From contig NC_134677.1 of assembly GCF_024713945.1 (NCBI RefSeq), forward strand, positions 434,001-498,000: a stretch of 64,000 nucleotides of DNA, written 5' to 3'. This DNA is from Dermatophagoides farinae (lineage: Eukaryota > Arthropoda > Arachnida > Sarcoptiformes > Pyroglyphidae). Within the stretch, counting starts at the first letter, position 1, and the number at the start of each line of letters is the position of its first letter. Below, in pieces: positions 22,797-33,524 of this stretch. The translations under genes and the position numbers were made by a program. The notes beneath the pieces are model-generated. The model had not been told where the DNA came from, did no database searches, and saw only the letters and a list, made by a program, of their open reading frames with translations.

Positions 22797-24352
22797 TTAA
22801 ATATCCAATCTTGCTGTATCTTTGGTGACAAATTTGTTTGACTGTAAAAAAAAATAAATCAGAATTATTCGTTGAATGAAATTTGAATAAATTTTTTTTT
22901 CTTATACACAAACCATTTGCCAAATTTGGAAAACATTATCATCAGAAACTGAACAAATCATCAATGGATCGTCGTCATTATGATTCCAATCAAAATCATA
23001 AACCCTTGATGTATGACCACCATGAATGAATGTCAATGTTGAAGGGCCATTATCAATTTCTTGTGGTAATAATGAATCAAAAATTTTATCCATATCGAAT
23101 AGATACACTTTTCGATCATTGGTCAGCGCACCGAACAGTGTTTCACAATGTGGTGACCATTTTAATGTATGAAATTTTTCTTGTTTCAATTGAATTGAAT
23201 GTAATTTTTCATTCATATTACGAAGATCCCAAGCGGCTATCTGACAATCCGAACCACTAGTGATGAAAACATATTCCGAGAATGGATTAAATTTTATCTG
23301 AAAAGCTGATCCTTTATGTCCATTAAAATAATGACTCGGACGTTTCACATTATTCGAACGAATATCCCAAAGCAGGATATTTCCTTTCAATGTTGATGCA
23401 CCACAAATATCTGGATGTTTTTGATGCCAACTAGCATCATAGATGAAACCAACATGATCATTACCATCATCATCACAACTGAGTATCAATTTTGTTGTCA
23501 ATGTTTTACGTTTTTTCTGTGAATTCAGATCCCAAACGGCTACTTGATTACGATCGTAGCCAGTTAATAATAATCCAGATGTTTCATGATTCCATTCAAG
23601 ATTTGTTTCACTATTTAAATTTGGATACGATAGAATTGGTGATGTTGTTCCTAAGTTGTTGTTGTTGTTGTTTCGAATCAAAAAAAATCATTATTCAAAT
23701 TAGCACTAAAAAATAATTCATCAAACATACCAGCTGTATCATAATCAACAAGACAATCTTTAATATCATAAATGAATAAATCATTATGATTCCTGGTGGC
23801 AATAATATTTTCTTTTCCATACATTGATCTAGCACATTGAACAGGTCCATTATGATATAATTTAAAATCTGCTTCCAATTGATCTGAAAAAATTTTCTTG
23901 ATTAGACATTTTTTTTTTGTTTACCATTAATATATTTACCATTATAATGAATAAATGTACCGAATGCATCTTCTGGCATATTATAAAGATCAACTTTTGG
24001 TGGTTCTCGATATCCAGGCAATGCAATCGATGCCACTATAAGATAATTATCTTCATTGAATGCACCAGTATTTGTTCCAAATAATATACGTTGCAATATC
24101 GATTCATATGGATCATCATCAATTTTTTCAATACCATCATTTAGCCATTGTATGGTTTGCGATGGATATTCCAATATACGTGTCATCATAAAATCATACA
24201 TAAATGGTACATTCTTTTTCCATTGTTTATATTCATCGCTTGTTACTCGATCCTCGTCTTTTTTTGATAATTAAAATAATGAATGAATCGAAATTGAATG
24301 ATAAACAAACAAACAAACAAAAAACCACTTTTTACTTACAAACATCAGTCAT
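22797..24352 (-). CDS. divergent RBBP4/RBBP7 (p55/CAF1)-like WD40 histone chaperone
   Basis: Five exons, 24352-24340, 24257-23925, 23883-23731, 23650-22914 and 22841-22797, give 426 residues (human RBBP4: 425). The N-terminal helix region (EDRVTSDEYKQWKKNVPFMYDFMMTRILEYPS) precedes WD repeats with DASWHQKHPDICGAS, LLWDIRSNN, FNPFSEYVF, AAWDLRNM, LKWSPHCETLF, IHGGHTSRVYDFDW and ICSVSDDNVFQIWQM. These follow RBBP4 in order and spacing. RBBP4/7 proteins bind histone H4/H3 tails in CAF-1, NuRD, PRC2, HAT1 and Sin3 complexes. Conservation is far below that usual for this family in animals, and the C-terminal tail (SNKFVTKDTARLDI) and N-terminal segment differ. It is therefore probably a fast-evolving paralogue rather than the canonical p55. 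The first coding exon has just 13 nt. Confidence 0.85.
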
Positions 24353-24724
24353 GTTGTTGTTTATAATATAATGATGATCGATGATTCGAAAAGTTTTTTT
24401 CTGGTAAATAAAATTCGTCAATTTCAAACACAAATCATTCAATGGCCACAAATTGATCATCAATCATCAAATAGTTTAAATGGTTAGTTGGCGGCACTGG
24501 TGAACAGACAAAAAAGAGAGGGAAGAAAAAAAATTCAAATTTCAAGCGAGAATGTGAAAAATTGATATATTTTTTTTAATGTAACAAAAATCTATAGATC
24601 TTTTTATGTATTGGAAAAGAATGATTTTTTTTTTCTTTATTGAATTCAATAAAACGCATTGGTTGGTCGTACATAAATATCGTAAAAAACGTAGATACAG
24701 ACATCTATCGTCAGATAAATTAAT

Positions 24725-25960
24725 TTAAAATAAATTTTCAATCATTTCGAATAAATTTCGAACCTTATCCAATTCCATATTGTCCTGATTATCACGAAGA
24801 TAACGACGTATTTCATTCAAATGATCACGCTGGTGTGAATCAACTTTACGAAATTCTTCGACTAAAATTCGTTCCAAATATGACCGTGCATTCAAATAGG
24901 CAGCCTTTGATGATTTAGAAAATTTACGAATTTCTTCTGACAGTGATGCTTTTTGTGATCGCAGTTCACGTTGTGAAATTGTTTGGCCAATCGATAATTG
25001 TAGACGTTGTTTGTTTGGAAATCTAGATTTACCATCACCATAATCATCAAAATTATTTGTCATTTCAATTAGTCGTCGTTGTTTTTCAATTGTATAGCTT
25101 AAAATTTGATTCAAATGAGCTCGATTCAATTGACCGACTTTTAGGTTTCCTCTTTGTAAGACCAAGAGATTTTGTTCCAAATGTTGAATCTTTTTCAACT
25201 GTTCTGTCGATATTTCTGGATACAATCGTTCAAGATCAACACTTAATATTGGATTTCGTTTTTCTTCACGTGTAAAATTAAAATCAAATGTTGCCATCGG
25301 TTGAATTGTTCGGGTTCGTACAATACTTTGACGTGAAGCACGGATTAATTCATTTTTAATATTTCGTTGATTCTTGACACTTACATCACCAAGATAGGAT
25401 TTAATCTTTTTTTCAATTTCTAATGCAATAATCTGATTCTTCAATGCCTTGTACAACAGATCGGCCAAATTGTTTGCCTTTGTTGAATCGCAAATCTGAT
25501 TCACCATGAGTGGTTCAGATTTGGATAATGATTGTTGAATGTTGAGATTGCAATTTTTTATTTTGGTTGTTGTTGTTTTTAGTTCGCAATCAAGCCAATC
25601 ACTATCATCAACGAAATTTTGAAAATCATCATTCATATGTTCACCCCAAACTTCGGCAATTTCCAACATATTCGAAATGGTAGCCACATCATAATTAAGT
25701 AATCGTAATGGTTTAATATGATCCAATGAAATACCAGCCAATAATTCCAGTGTATTTAAACAAGAACGAATCATTTCCAAACGTTCACGATTCGTACGCA
25801 ATGACAAATCACATTTGACACGAAATAATCGTGTAAATATTGTGGCCCAAAATTGATAGTTTATGTAACGTGATGATACTAGCCGTGGTACGGCCAATGA
25901 ATGTTTAACGATTAATCCATTTACACGATCGACAAGATTTTGATTAGGAAGATGATCCAT
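24725..25960 (-). CDS. CEP95-like protein (N-terminal CH-like domain, C-terminal helices)
   Basis: A single-exon gene of 411 residues starting MDHLPNQNLVDRVNGLIV. Residues about 35-110 (FWATIFTRLF, LNTLELLAGISLDHIKPLRLL, ISNMLEIAEVWGEHM) resemble the calponin-homology-like N-terminus of centrosomal protein CEP95 (human: VIDSLALDYLQVSLSHI, IKNLLEIFDGLLEYL). The middle is Thr/Asn/Lys-rich. The C-terminal 170 residues are strongly helical and charged (LKKIQHLEQNLLVLQRG, EEFRKVDSHQRDHLNEIRRYL), consistent with coiled coil. It lacks a signal peptide or membrane segment. If the family assignment is right it acts at centrosome or basal body. The match is partial and I would not exclude another CH-NN-type family. 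Confidence 0.5.
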   Translation of the reverse strand: MDHLPNQNLVDRVNGLIVKHSLAVPRLVSSRYINYQFWATIFTRLFRVKCDLSLRTNRERLEMIRSCLNTLELLAGISLDHIKPLRLLNYDVATISNMLEIAEVWGEHMNDDFQNFVDDSDWLDCELKTTTTKIKNCNLNIQQSLSKSEPLMVNQICDSTKANNLADLLYKALKNQIIALEIEKKIKSYLGDVSVKNQRNIKNELIRASRQSIVRTRTIQPMATFDFNFTREEKRNPILSVDLERLYPEISTEQLKKIQHLEQNLLVLQRGNLKVGQLNRAHLNQILSYTIEKQRRLIEMTNNFDDYGDGKSRFPNKQRLQLSIGQTISQRELRSQKASLSEEIRKFSKSSKAAYLNARSYLERILVEEFRKVDSHQRDHLNEIRRYLRDNQDNMELDKVRNLFEMIENLF

Positions 25961-26272
25961 GTATTTTCTTGTTTCGAAATTATTTCATTTGACAAAATGA
26001 AAAATGAAAAATCAATAATGTTTTCTCAGTACAACACCAGCAGTAGTAATAGGTGAAATTTTAATTTTCAACTGTCAAAAAATTTTTTTTTTTTTTTTGT
26101 TTTTTTTTTGATTCGAATTTAACGTTTGATTGGGGTCGTTCATAAATGAGGTGTTTTAGGGAAAAAAATTAATTCGAATTTTTTTTCATTTTTTTTTTAA
26201 TCAGATTCAATACTGTCTAATTACACACGTAAAATAAAATTTTTATTTTTATATATTTGTGCTCATCATTCA
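25961..26272. other. short intergenic gap
   Basis: About 310 nt between the CEP95-like start and the decarboxylase stop on the same strand. It is T-rich with two T runs of about 15 nt near 26082-26097 and no further feature. It must carry the CEP95-like promoter and the decarboxylase 3' UTR. Confidence 0.5.
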
Positions 26273-28727
26273 TCAAAGATCAAACAAATGTTCAGCATAT
26301 TGTCTGATCAAACTCCAAGAATAAAACACATCATTTTCGTTTGTAGTACGTGCACAAATGGCAAAACGTATGATGAATTTATCGTTCACTTTAGATGGTG
26401 TTAAAAATATTTCTCTACCATGATTTATTGTCTGTAATAATTTTTCATTCATTTCATTTGATCCTCGTAGCCGAAAACAAACCAATCCCATACGAATTTC
26501 ATCAATCAATTCAAAACGTTCATCAGTTTTTAATAGTTGTCCAAATAATTGTGCCAATTCTATTTGCTGTTTTTGTTTTGTTTTGGAAAAAAAATGATGA
26601 AAAAAAAATTCGTCAAATACAAAAATGAAATTCCACTTTCACAAACAACCTTTCGTATATGTTTTTGTAATCCATCCACTCCATAGCTACGGAATACGAA
26701 CCACATTTTCAATGACCGGAATCGTCTTCCTAATGGTATTTGCCAATGCTATATATAAATATGTTATTATAATTTCGAATTATTTATATATAGCCAATGA
26801 AAATTACCCGATAATCAAGAATACGATTCTGATTTTCATGTTTAAGATATACTGGATTCACATTGAATGCATCCTCGATAAGACTTTTATCTTTTACCCT
26901 AAATAACAAAATCAATTCATTATAGTGGAAATGTGTCAAAAACAGTGGTGACAAACAAAACTAACCAGAATGCATTACAATCAAAATTGACCAAAAGCCA
27001 TTTATGTGGATTCACTGTGAATGATGTTGCATACTGTGTGATGAAATCAATAATAATAAATTAATCAAGTAAGTCAACCATAAATGGAATGAATCAATAA
27101 CTTACCTCTATACCATTCATATAATGACGAAGCTCTGGACAAACAAATGCTGATCCAGCATAAGCAGCATCCACATGTAGCCATATTTCAAATTCAGAAC
27201 ATAATTGACCAATTTTGTAAAGATCATCGAATGCACAGGTATTGGTTGTACCTAATGTTGCAATAACGATCATTGGTATTAAACCACGTTCATGATCGGC
27301 AACGATCCTTCTTCGTAACGCATCGACGTCCATCGAAAAATCTTCATCATTAACCGGTAAGAGACGAATTCTTGTTGCACTCAACATTGATGCTTTTTCT
27401 ACACTTGAATGTGATTGATTCGATGTATAGGCTACCATACGACCAAGTAAATCATAACGTTTTGAATCTTTATTTTCACCATTTTCGTCATCGTCATCAT
27501 CATTATTGGTAATTTTATTATCTAAACCATATTTTTGAAGAATTTTTGTACGTGCACCAAGTATTGCGATCAAAGTGGATTCACTGGCTGTTGTTTGGAT
27601 GACACCGCCGCCAGGTCCACCATTTTTAAAATGAAAATAATCTGGTAGTCCAAGCATTTGTGCAAGCCAATCCATCATACGCATTTCTAGTTCCGTACAT
27701 GAAGGTGCTGCATTCTGTAAATTATTCAATTGATTTATAAGAAAAAAAATGGAAATATTATTACGCTTACCCAAGTGAAACCAATACAAGCCAATGCCGT
27801 GGAAAGCATATCACCACAAATTGCTGGATATGAATTGGCCGTTGGAAAATATGCATGGAAACGGGGTGAATGCCAATGTGTCATCTATTATCCGCGATCA
27901 TTCGTTCATTCATTATTATGATTCCGGTATCCCCGACAATTCATTTGATACATGGATGTAACAACAGTGACGAAAAGAAAAGAATGTAAGCAAATATTTC
28001 ACACACACACATTTACAATAAATTGATTTTATATACAACAACAATAATGGCAAGTATAGCCTTTTTGATTTTATCAAAATCAATTTTCAATTCTAAATTC
28101 TATTATTCTCTTCTTCTCGATAGGAAAATAGTCAGAATTTTTTTTTGTCACTGATAATAATGTACATTATTATCTAGCTCTATTATATTTAATAATGAAA
28201 TGGTGATATTGAAAGGACACACACAGAATCAATAATAATAATAGTGTTTTATCAATGTGTCTCATTATTATTCAAAATTCATTGATGTGATCAATTTCTT
28301 TCTTTTTTTCTCATTTTTCTTTTTTCGTTTTACAGATAATAGACACACAGAGCCAGAAAGAGATTTATACAACAAAACATAATTATGATGATGAACCGGA
28401 ATGATCCAATTATTTTTTGTTGGAATTTTTTTTTTTGCTTCTCATTCATTCAAAATGCAATATTTTGATCATTGAATGGATCAATAGATGCAATATTGTA
28501 AAAAGTGATAGAGAAAAAAAACTTACGCCTTTCATAATGACCGGTTCGATATCGTTGAATAGATTGATCCATGGTTCACCTTGTTCTGGCGGTGCATCCG
28601 GTACCAATTCATTCAGATAGCCCGGTTCAACATCCGGTACGACAGACCTGGTACGTAGACCTTCAATATAATCAGCAATATAATCCGTTAATTGTTTGGC
28701 TGCTTGACGAAATTCATCGGAATTCAT
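26273..28727 (-). CDS. aromatic-L-amino-acid decarboxylase family (DDC/TDC/HDC)
   Basis: Seven exons, 28727-28527, 27884-27771, 27714-27106, 27033-26966, 26898-26808, 26748-26650 and 26566-26273, give 491 residues. It begins [21 protein letters not shown], then [78 protein letters not shown] and VNPHKWLL. Lys319 in PHKW is the pyridoxal-phosphate lysine and the Asp of HVDAAYAG binds the cofactor ring. The family makes biogenic amines (dopamine, serotonin, tyramine, histamine). I cannot separate DDC from tyrosine or histidine decarboxylase by eye. Between GLDNKI and DLLGRMVAY there is an Asp/Glu/Asn-rich insert of about 20 residues. Intron 1 (about 640 nt) is much longer than the others. All splice sites are GT-AG and in frame. 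Confidence 0.92.
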
Positions 28728-29333
28728 TTTCAAATCAACGACGAAAAAGTAAAAAGCTCAAGAAGAAACATACAGGAAAGAATTTAAAATTTTCAACTTT
28801 CACACGTACACACACGATGTATTGTTGATGATGTTCAAAATGATAATGTTCGAAATGCAGTAAAGTGGCCATTCATTACATTCCAATCCATTCCATTCAA
28901 AATCCTTATCTTGTCTTGAGATATCGACTTCAACAGCTACTGCTACTATAGCATCATCATCATCAAGGATGTGTGTGTGTGTATTTTTTCCACACGCATT
29001 ATTGAATGATAACACTATTTAAAAAGGCAATTCGATTATAAACCAAATCGATTATATAGGAAAAAATGTTTTCCAATCACACACGCACACACATCACGCA
29101 TATGTTATCGCAATGTGAAAAAAGAACCAACGAATTTTTTGAATACCAAAAAAAAAAAATCAAAATCTTTTTTGAAAAAATGACAAACACGTTGGGACAT
29201 CTAGTGGATTTTAGTGGTTAATAATTTTTTTTACTGATCACATGTGTACATCAACATTCATTCATTTTTTGATTTGAAAGAAATTTTTTCGGATCTTTTT
29301 CTGAAAAAAAATTATAAACCAAACAAACAAATA
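28728..29333. other. divergent intergenic region
   Basis: Region between the decarboxylase start (minus) and PPIL3 start (plus), expected to contain both promoters. It holds short (CA)n tracts at about 28806-28816 and 28972-28981 and nothing else that can be called. Confidence 0.45.
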
Positions 29334-29989
29334 ATGTCTGTCACATTGCATACCGATTTGGGTGATATTAAAATGGAATTATTCTGTGAAAAATGTCCAA
29401 AAACTTGTGAGGTTCGTTTATTTCATTGTTTTGTTTTTTGATTCATATGATTTTTATTTTTTTTTTTTTACAGAATTTCTTAGCACTTTGTGCTAGTGAT
29501 TATTATAATGGATGTATATTTCATCGTAATATCAAAGGATTCATGGTTCAAACTGGTGATCCAAGTGGTACCGGTAAAAATGGCCAAAGTATTTGGGATA
29601 GAAAATTTGATGATGAATTACACGATGATCTGCGTCATTCACGGCGTGGAATCGTATCGATGGCAAACAATGGTCCCCAATACTAATGGATCACAATTTT
29701 TTATTATTTATGCTGGCCAATCTCATTTGGATCTTAAATATACGATTTTTGCCAAGTATGTAATTTGTATTTTTATCAAAAAGAAAAAAAAATGTTTTCT
29801 ATTCTAAACCTTGATATATATTTTTTTTTCGTTTCATTTTTATACAGAGTGATTGATGGAATGGATACATTGAATGATTTGGAAAAAGTTGCCGTTAATC
29901 CGAAAAATTATCGTCCATTAAAAGATGTTCATCTGAATTGTGTGACAATCCATGCTAATCCATTTGCTGATCCAAATGTTGCACAATGA
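29334..29989 (+). CDS. PPIL3: PPIL3-type cyclophilin; one-base frame break in exon 2
   Basis: Exons 29334-29411, 29474-29755 and 29848-29989. The product starts MSVTLHTDLGDIKMELFCEK and has NFLALCASDYYNGCIFHRNI, MVQTGDPSGTGKNGQSIW, SMANNGP, NTNGSQFFIIY, YTIFAKVIDGMDTLNDLE and NYRPLKDVH, an almost line-by-line match to human PPIL3. That is a spliceosome-associated peptidyl-prolyl isomerase; the catalytic FHR and Q-FF elements are present. In exon 2 the frame breaks inside SMANNGP/NTNGSQFF: the sequence reads GGTCCCCAATACTAATGG, and with one C fewer (29675-29678) the frame runs on and total length becomes 166 residues with all splice phases consistent. As printed, the frame ends in a stop 3 codons later. 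An assembly indel is likelier than a true pseudogene because everything else is intact. Confidence 0.85.
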
Positions 29990-32900
29990 TTTTGTATTTA
30001 TTTTTTTTTTGCCCAATAGATGGCATGTATATGTATGTATGTGGACGTTCGAATGAATTCCTTGTGACCAAACATTTCGTTTGAAGAATTTTTCATTTTT
30101 TTTAATTAATCACAATCATCAAAACCATTTTCGTCATTATATGTCTATAATATTTATTGATCAATAAAAACGTGGATAAATAAAAATTAATTTTGATCGA
30201 TCGATTGCCATTCAGGCAATGTAAACAACGAAACAAAACAAAACAAAACAAAAATGAAAGACGAAAAACAAACAAACAAAAAATTATTTGAAAAAAGGTC
30301 CATTCAATTGATATTTGAAATATTTGCCAGTAATTAATATTCTTTGTTTTTTTTTCTCTTTGCTCTAGAATCATACACGAATTAATAATGGTCGAAAATC
30401 GATCAGATGATGATTTTCATCTACATTTCAAATGGAAACATTCGGTTCTCTGTTAGCAGCAGCAAAAAAAAATCATACATCAATTATCATCATTCAATAC
30501 AGACACACAGCTGTTGTCTTCTAAATGAATATATTACCCATCGAAACAAAACACAAAACAGGTGAACAATCATGAATGCACTTGTTGAATATTTTTTTTT
30601 CTTTCGTCAAACTAACGATAAAAAAAATCAAGTTTGCCATTTCAAAGAAAAAAAAAATTTTCATTGTCAAAAACAAGGTGTTTCAAGGATGTCAACCTTT
30701 TGCTGCTATTGTTGTTGTTGTTGTTGTTGTTGTAAATCATCGTTTGATATTGTATGGTATGTTAGTTTGTTTTTTTTTCTTCACTTTTAAATATCCATCA
30801 TTATCATCATCTTGAACACGAACATTATTTTGATGCTTGTTCTATGTTTGTGTGTGAAGGTGAATTTAAATTCTTTTTCACCCATATAGTGAGAGAGTAA
30901 GAAAACAGTAAGAAAATTTTTCTTTTCTTTATCTTTCATCTTTGTGAATATATGAAGCAAATCATCAATCGATTAACTTGATTGAATCCACAACAACATT
31001 CAACAATCAAATTGAATCAAGGCTATGTGATTGAACCATTCGATTGATTGTAAAATTCATAATCGCAGCTGTATATAGTCGAAATAGAAAACAACAACGA
31101 CAACAACAACAACAACAACACTGACATTGAATCTATTCATATTTATCCAAACGAAAAAAAAATCCCGGATAATTTTGAAAAAGAAAACCTACGCTTTAGT
31201 TGCTAAATATTAATATTTGATTTCATTCTCTCTCTAAAATACACACACTGGATGAATGACTGAACTAACCAAACCCTGTTGGCCATTGGAATTTTTTTTT
31301 TTTTTTGATAATGTAAACAGGCAAGATTCATTACCCCTTTTTTAAATGAATGAATGATCAACAACATGTACAATGTACCGCTCCCAAATTTGAATGAAAT
31401 TGATCTAATGGCAAAATTTTGTTTGTTCCTCTCATTCTCACTTGCCTTTAAAAAAAATGAAATGAAATGAACATCTGCCATTCACATTCATTGATCATGA
31501 TTTAGCACATTTTTTCTTACACACTCACTCGGTGAATGATTGACAAAAACATAAATTAAAGAGAGAGAGATAGAGAGTGAGAGAGGGTCAAAATAAAAAT
31601 CCAGTCAACAGTTAAAAAAAAAGAAAAGAGAAAGTGAGATTGATGAAAAAAGGGCGCCATATACACAACCCAATACATTCATTGAGTAAGGGAGAAAAGG
31701 AGTGAGAGAATCCGATTCCAACCTATCATCATCATCATCATCATGTGGGTAACATTTTTTTTTCATTTTGTTTAGAATGTACATGTTGTATAAAGGAATG
31801 TACATGTGTATGTGTATATTGTTTTCTCGTTGGTGTTGGTTTTTGTCTGTCTGTTTTGTGGTATTGCCAAAATATTCATTTTGATGATTTAAACAAAATT
31901 TTGGTATGAAGGATATTGCAGATAATTCGTCAGCAGTTTACGCCCATGGATACCATAGAAATAGACAGAGAGAAAAAGCTTCAATCACAAAGAAATTTTT
32001 TTTTTTTTGGTTGCTCCTACCATTTATCATACGCATAGACGGTGTTTGCTGTTTGCTGTTGCTGTTGTTGTTGTTGGGTGAATCGATCTTTTTTTTTGTT
32101 TGTCATCCATTCATCTATCTCCATCCGACGCCGATTTTTTTTTTTTGACTCGATCGATACGACAAACAAACAAACTAGTGTCTCTGTGTTATATGTGAAA
32201 TATGGTTAGTTGATGGTGAAAGTGCGGCAGCAACAAGATCATCATCAAGCCATGTGTGTGCCTGTTTGTCTGGTGGTGGTGGTGGGTTTTTTTTAGGTCA
32301 ATGTTACTGTGTCAATGTTATTTCAATCAAACATCGTGGTTATTTGTTAGTCGGTCGGTCGATTGGTATTTTTCAACTTTTAATTAAAAAACTTTTTTTT
32401 TGTCTCTTTAAACGTTTGTTTTTTCTGGTTAAATAGATAAAAACAAATTGAAAAAAGAATATTCTGCTTTATTCTCGTACATTCTTCTATTGTGTACCTT
32501 GTTTGTGTGTGTGTGTGAACCAGACTCGAAAGATCGCGTATCTCCTGGTTACAGTCGCGACCAATTCCAAAAATTCTGTGGAAAAATTTTTTTTCATTCG
32601 CAATCAATACAGAAGCAGAATCTCTCTCTATATATATATAAATGAATAATGAACTGTGAGAATTTGTAATAAAAAAAAGAATAATAATAACTTTGTCGCA
32701 TTTCATTGACATTGACATTGTTTCATTCAAATTAATCAATTTTTTTTATATAATTTTTTGATTGATTATCATCATCATTGACAATTTAAAGTACAGCAAT
32801 TAACAGCACAGTTTGTCAACCTGATGGATGGTTGATCACACACACACACACTTGACAACAACAACTGCGACGATTAAGTGACTACAGACCAAAACGAAAA

Positions 32901-33524
32901 TTAAAAAACAACACCGAACCTACATCGTATTTTGTTTGAGTGTGTGTGTGTGTGTGTGGGTGGATGGATGGATGGTCTATCATCATCTTTCTTCTTTTTT
33001 ATCGTTGTTGTCGTCACAAAAACAAATCCTTCCACAAATCCATAAACGAACGATTCACATTGATCATCATCATCATCGTGCTGCATACCGGCGCCGCATA
33101 TACATCACATCAGACATCACATGTCTAAAAAGGTGGTACAATGTACAATTGTTGTTGTTGTTGTTGCCGATGATCGATGGATTTTTGAATGATAATGAGA
33201 AAAAAAAATTATTAATAGCATCATCATATACACATAGACAAAACAAAGTTCAACAAAATCTTTTTTGTGTGTTTATATTCTATTTGTTTTTGTTGTTCTC
33301 AAATTAACAAATTTCTTGTGCCTTGTGGTGTTGTGCGTGTGTGTATGTGTCCATGATAATCAACAAGTTATTATGGTCACAAATATTCCGGTATTTTTTT
33401 ACGGCAAAAACAAAAATTCCGTCCTTTCATCCATCCATGACACGAATTCTTTAAGAGAATTTAATTTGCGAAAAAAAATCATTAATTGTTGAATGACAAA
33501 CTGTACAACACAATTAATGGCAAT
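29990..33524. other. 3.5-kb gene-poor region upstream of RXR
   Basis: No coding gene recognised. Contains many GTT/CAA triplet runs (for example 30712-30733 and 31095-31120), GA-rich tracts near 31560-31590 and (GT)n at 32939-32957. The open frames are translations of repeats. It probably holds the promoter and untranslated exons of the RXR/ultraspiracle gene. Confidence 0.5.

Noticed and set aside
29675-29678. Programmed +1 frameshifting at CCC-C as a shared mechanism for PPIL3 and the Pro/Glu-rich gene
   Set aside because: The two C4 runs lie in different codon registers and the surrounding sequence is not shared, so a common recoding signal is not supported.
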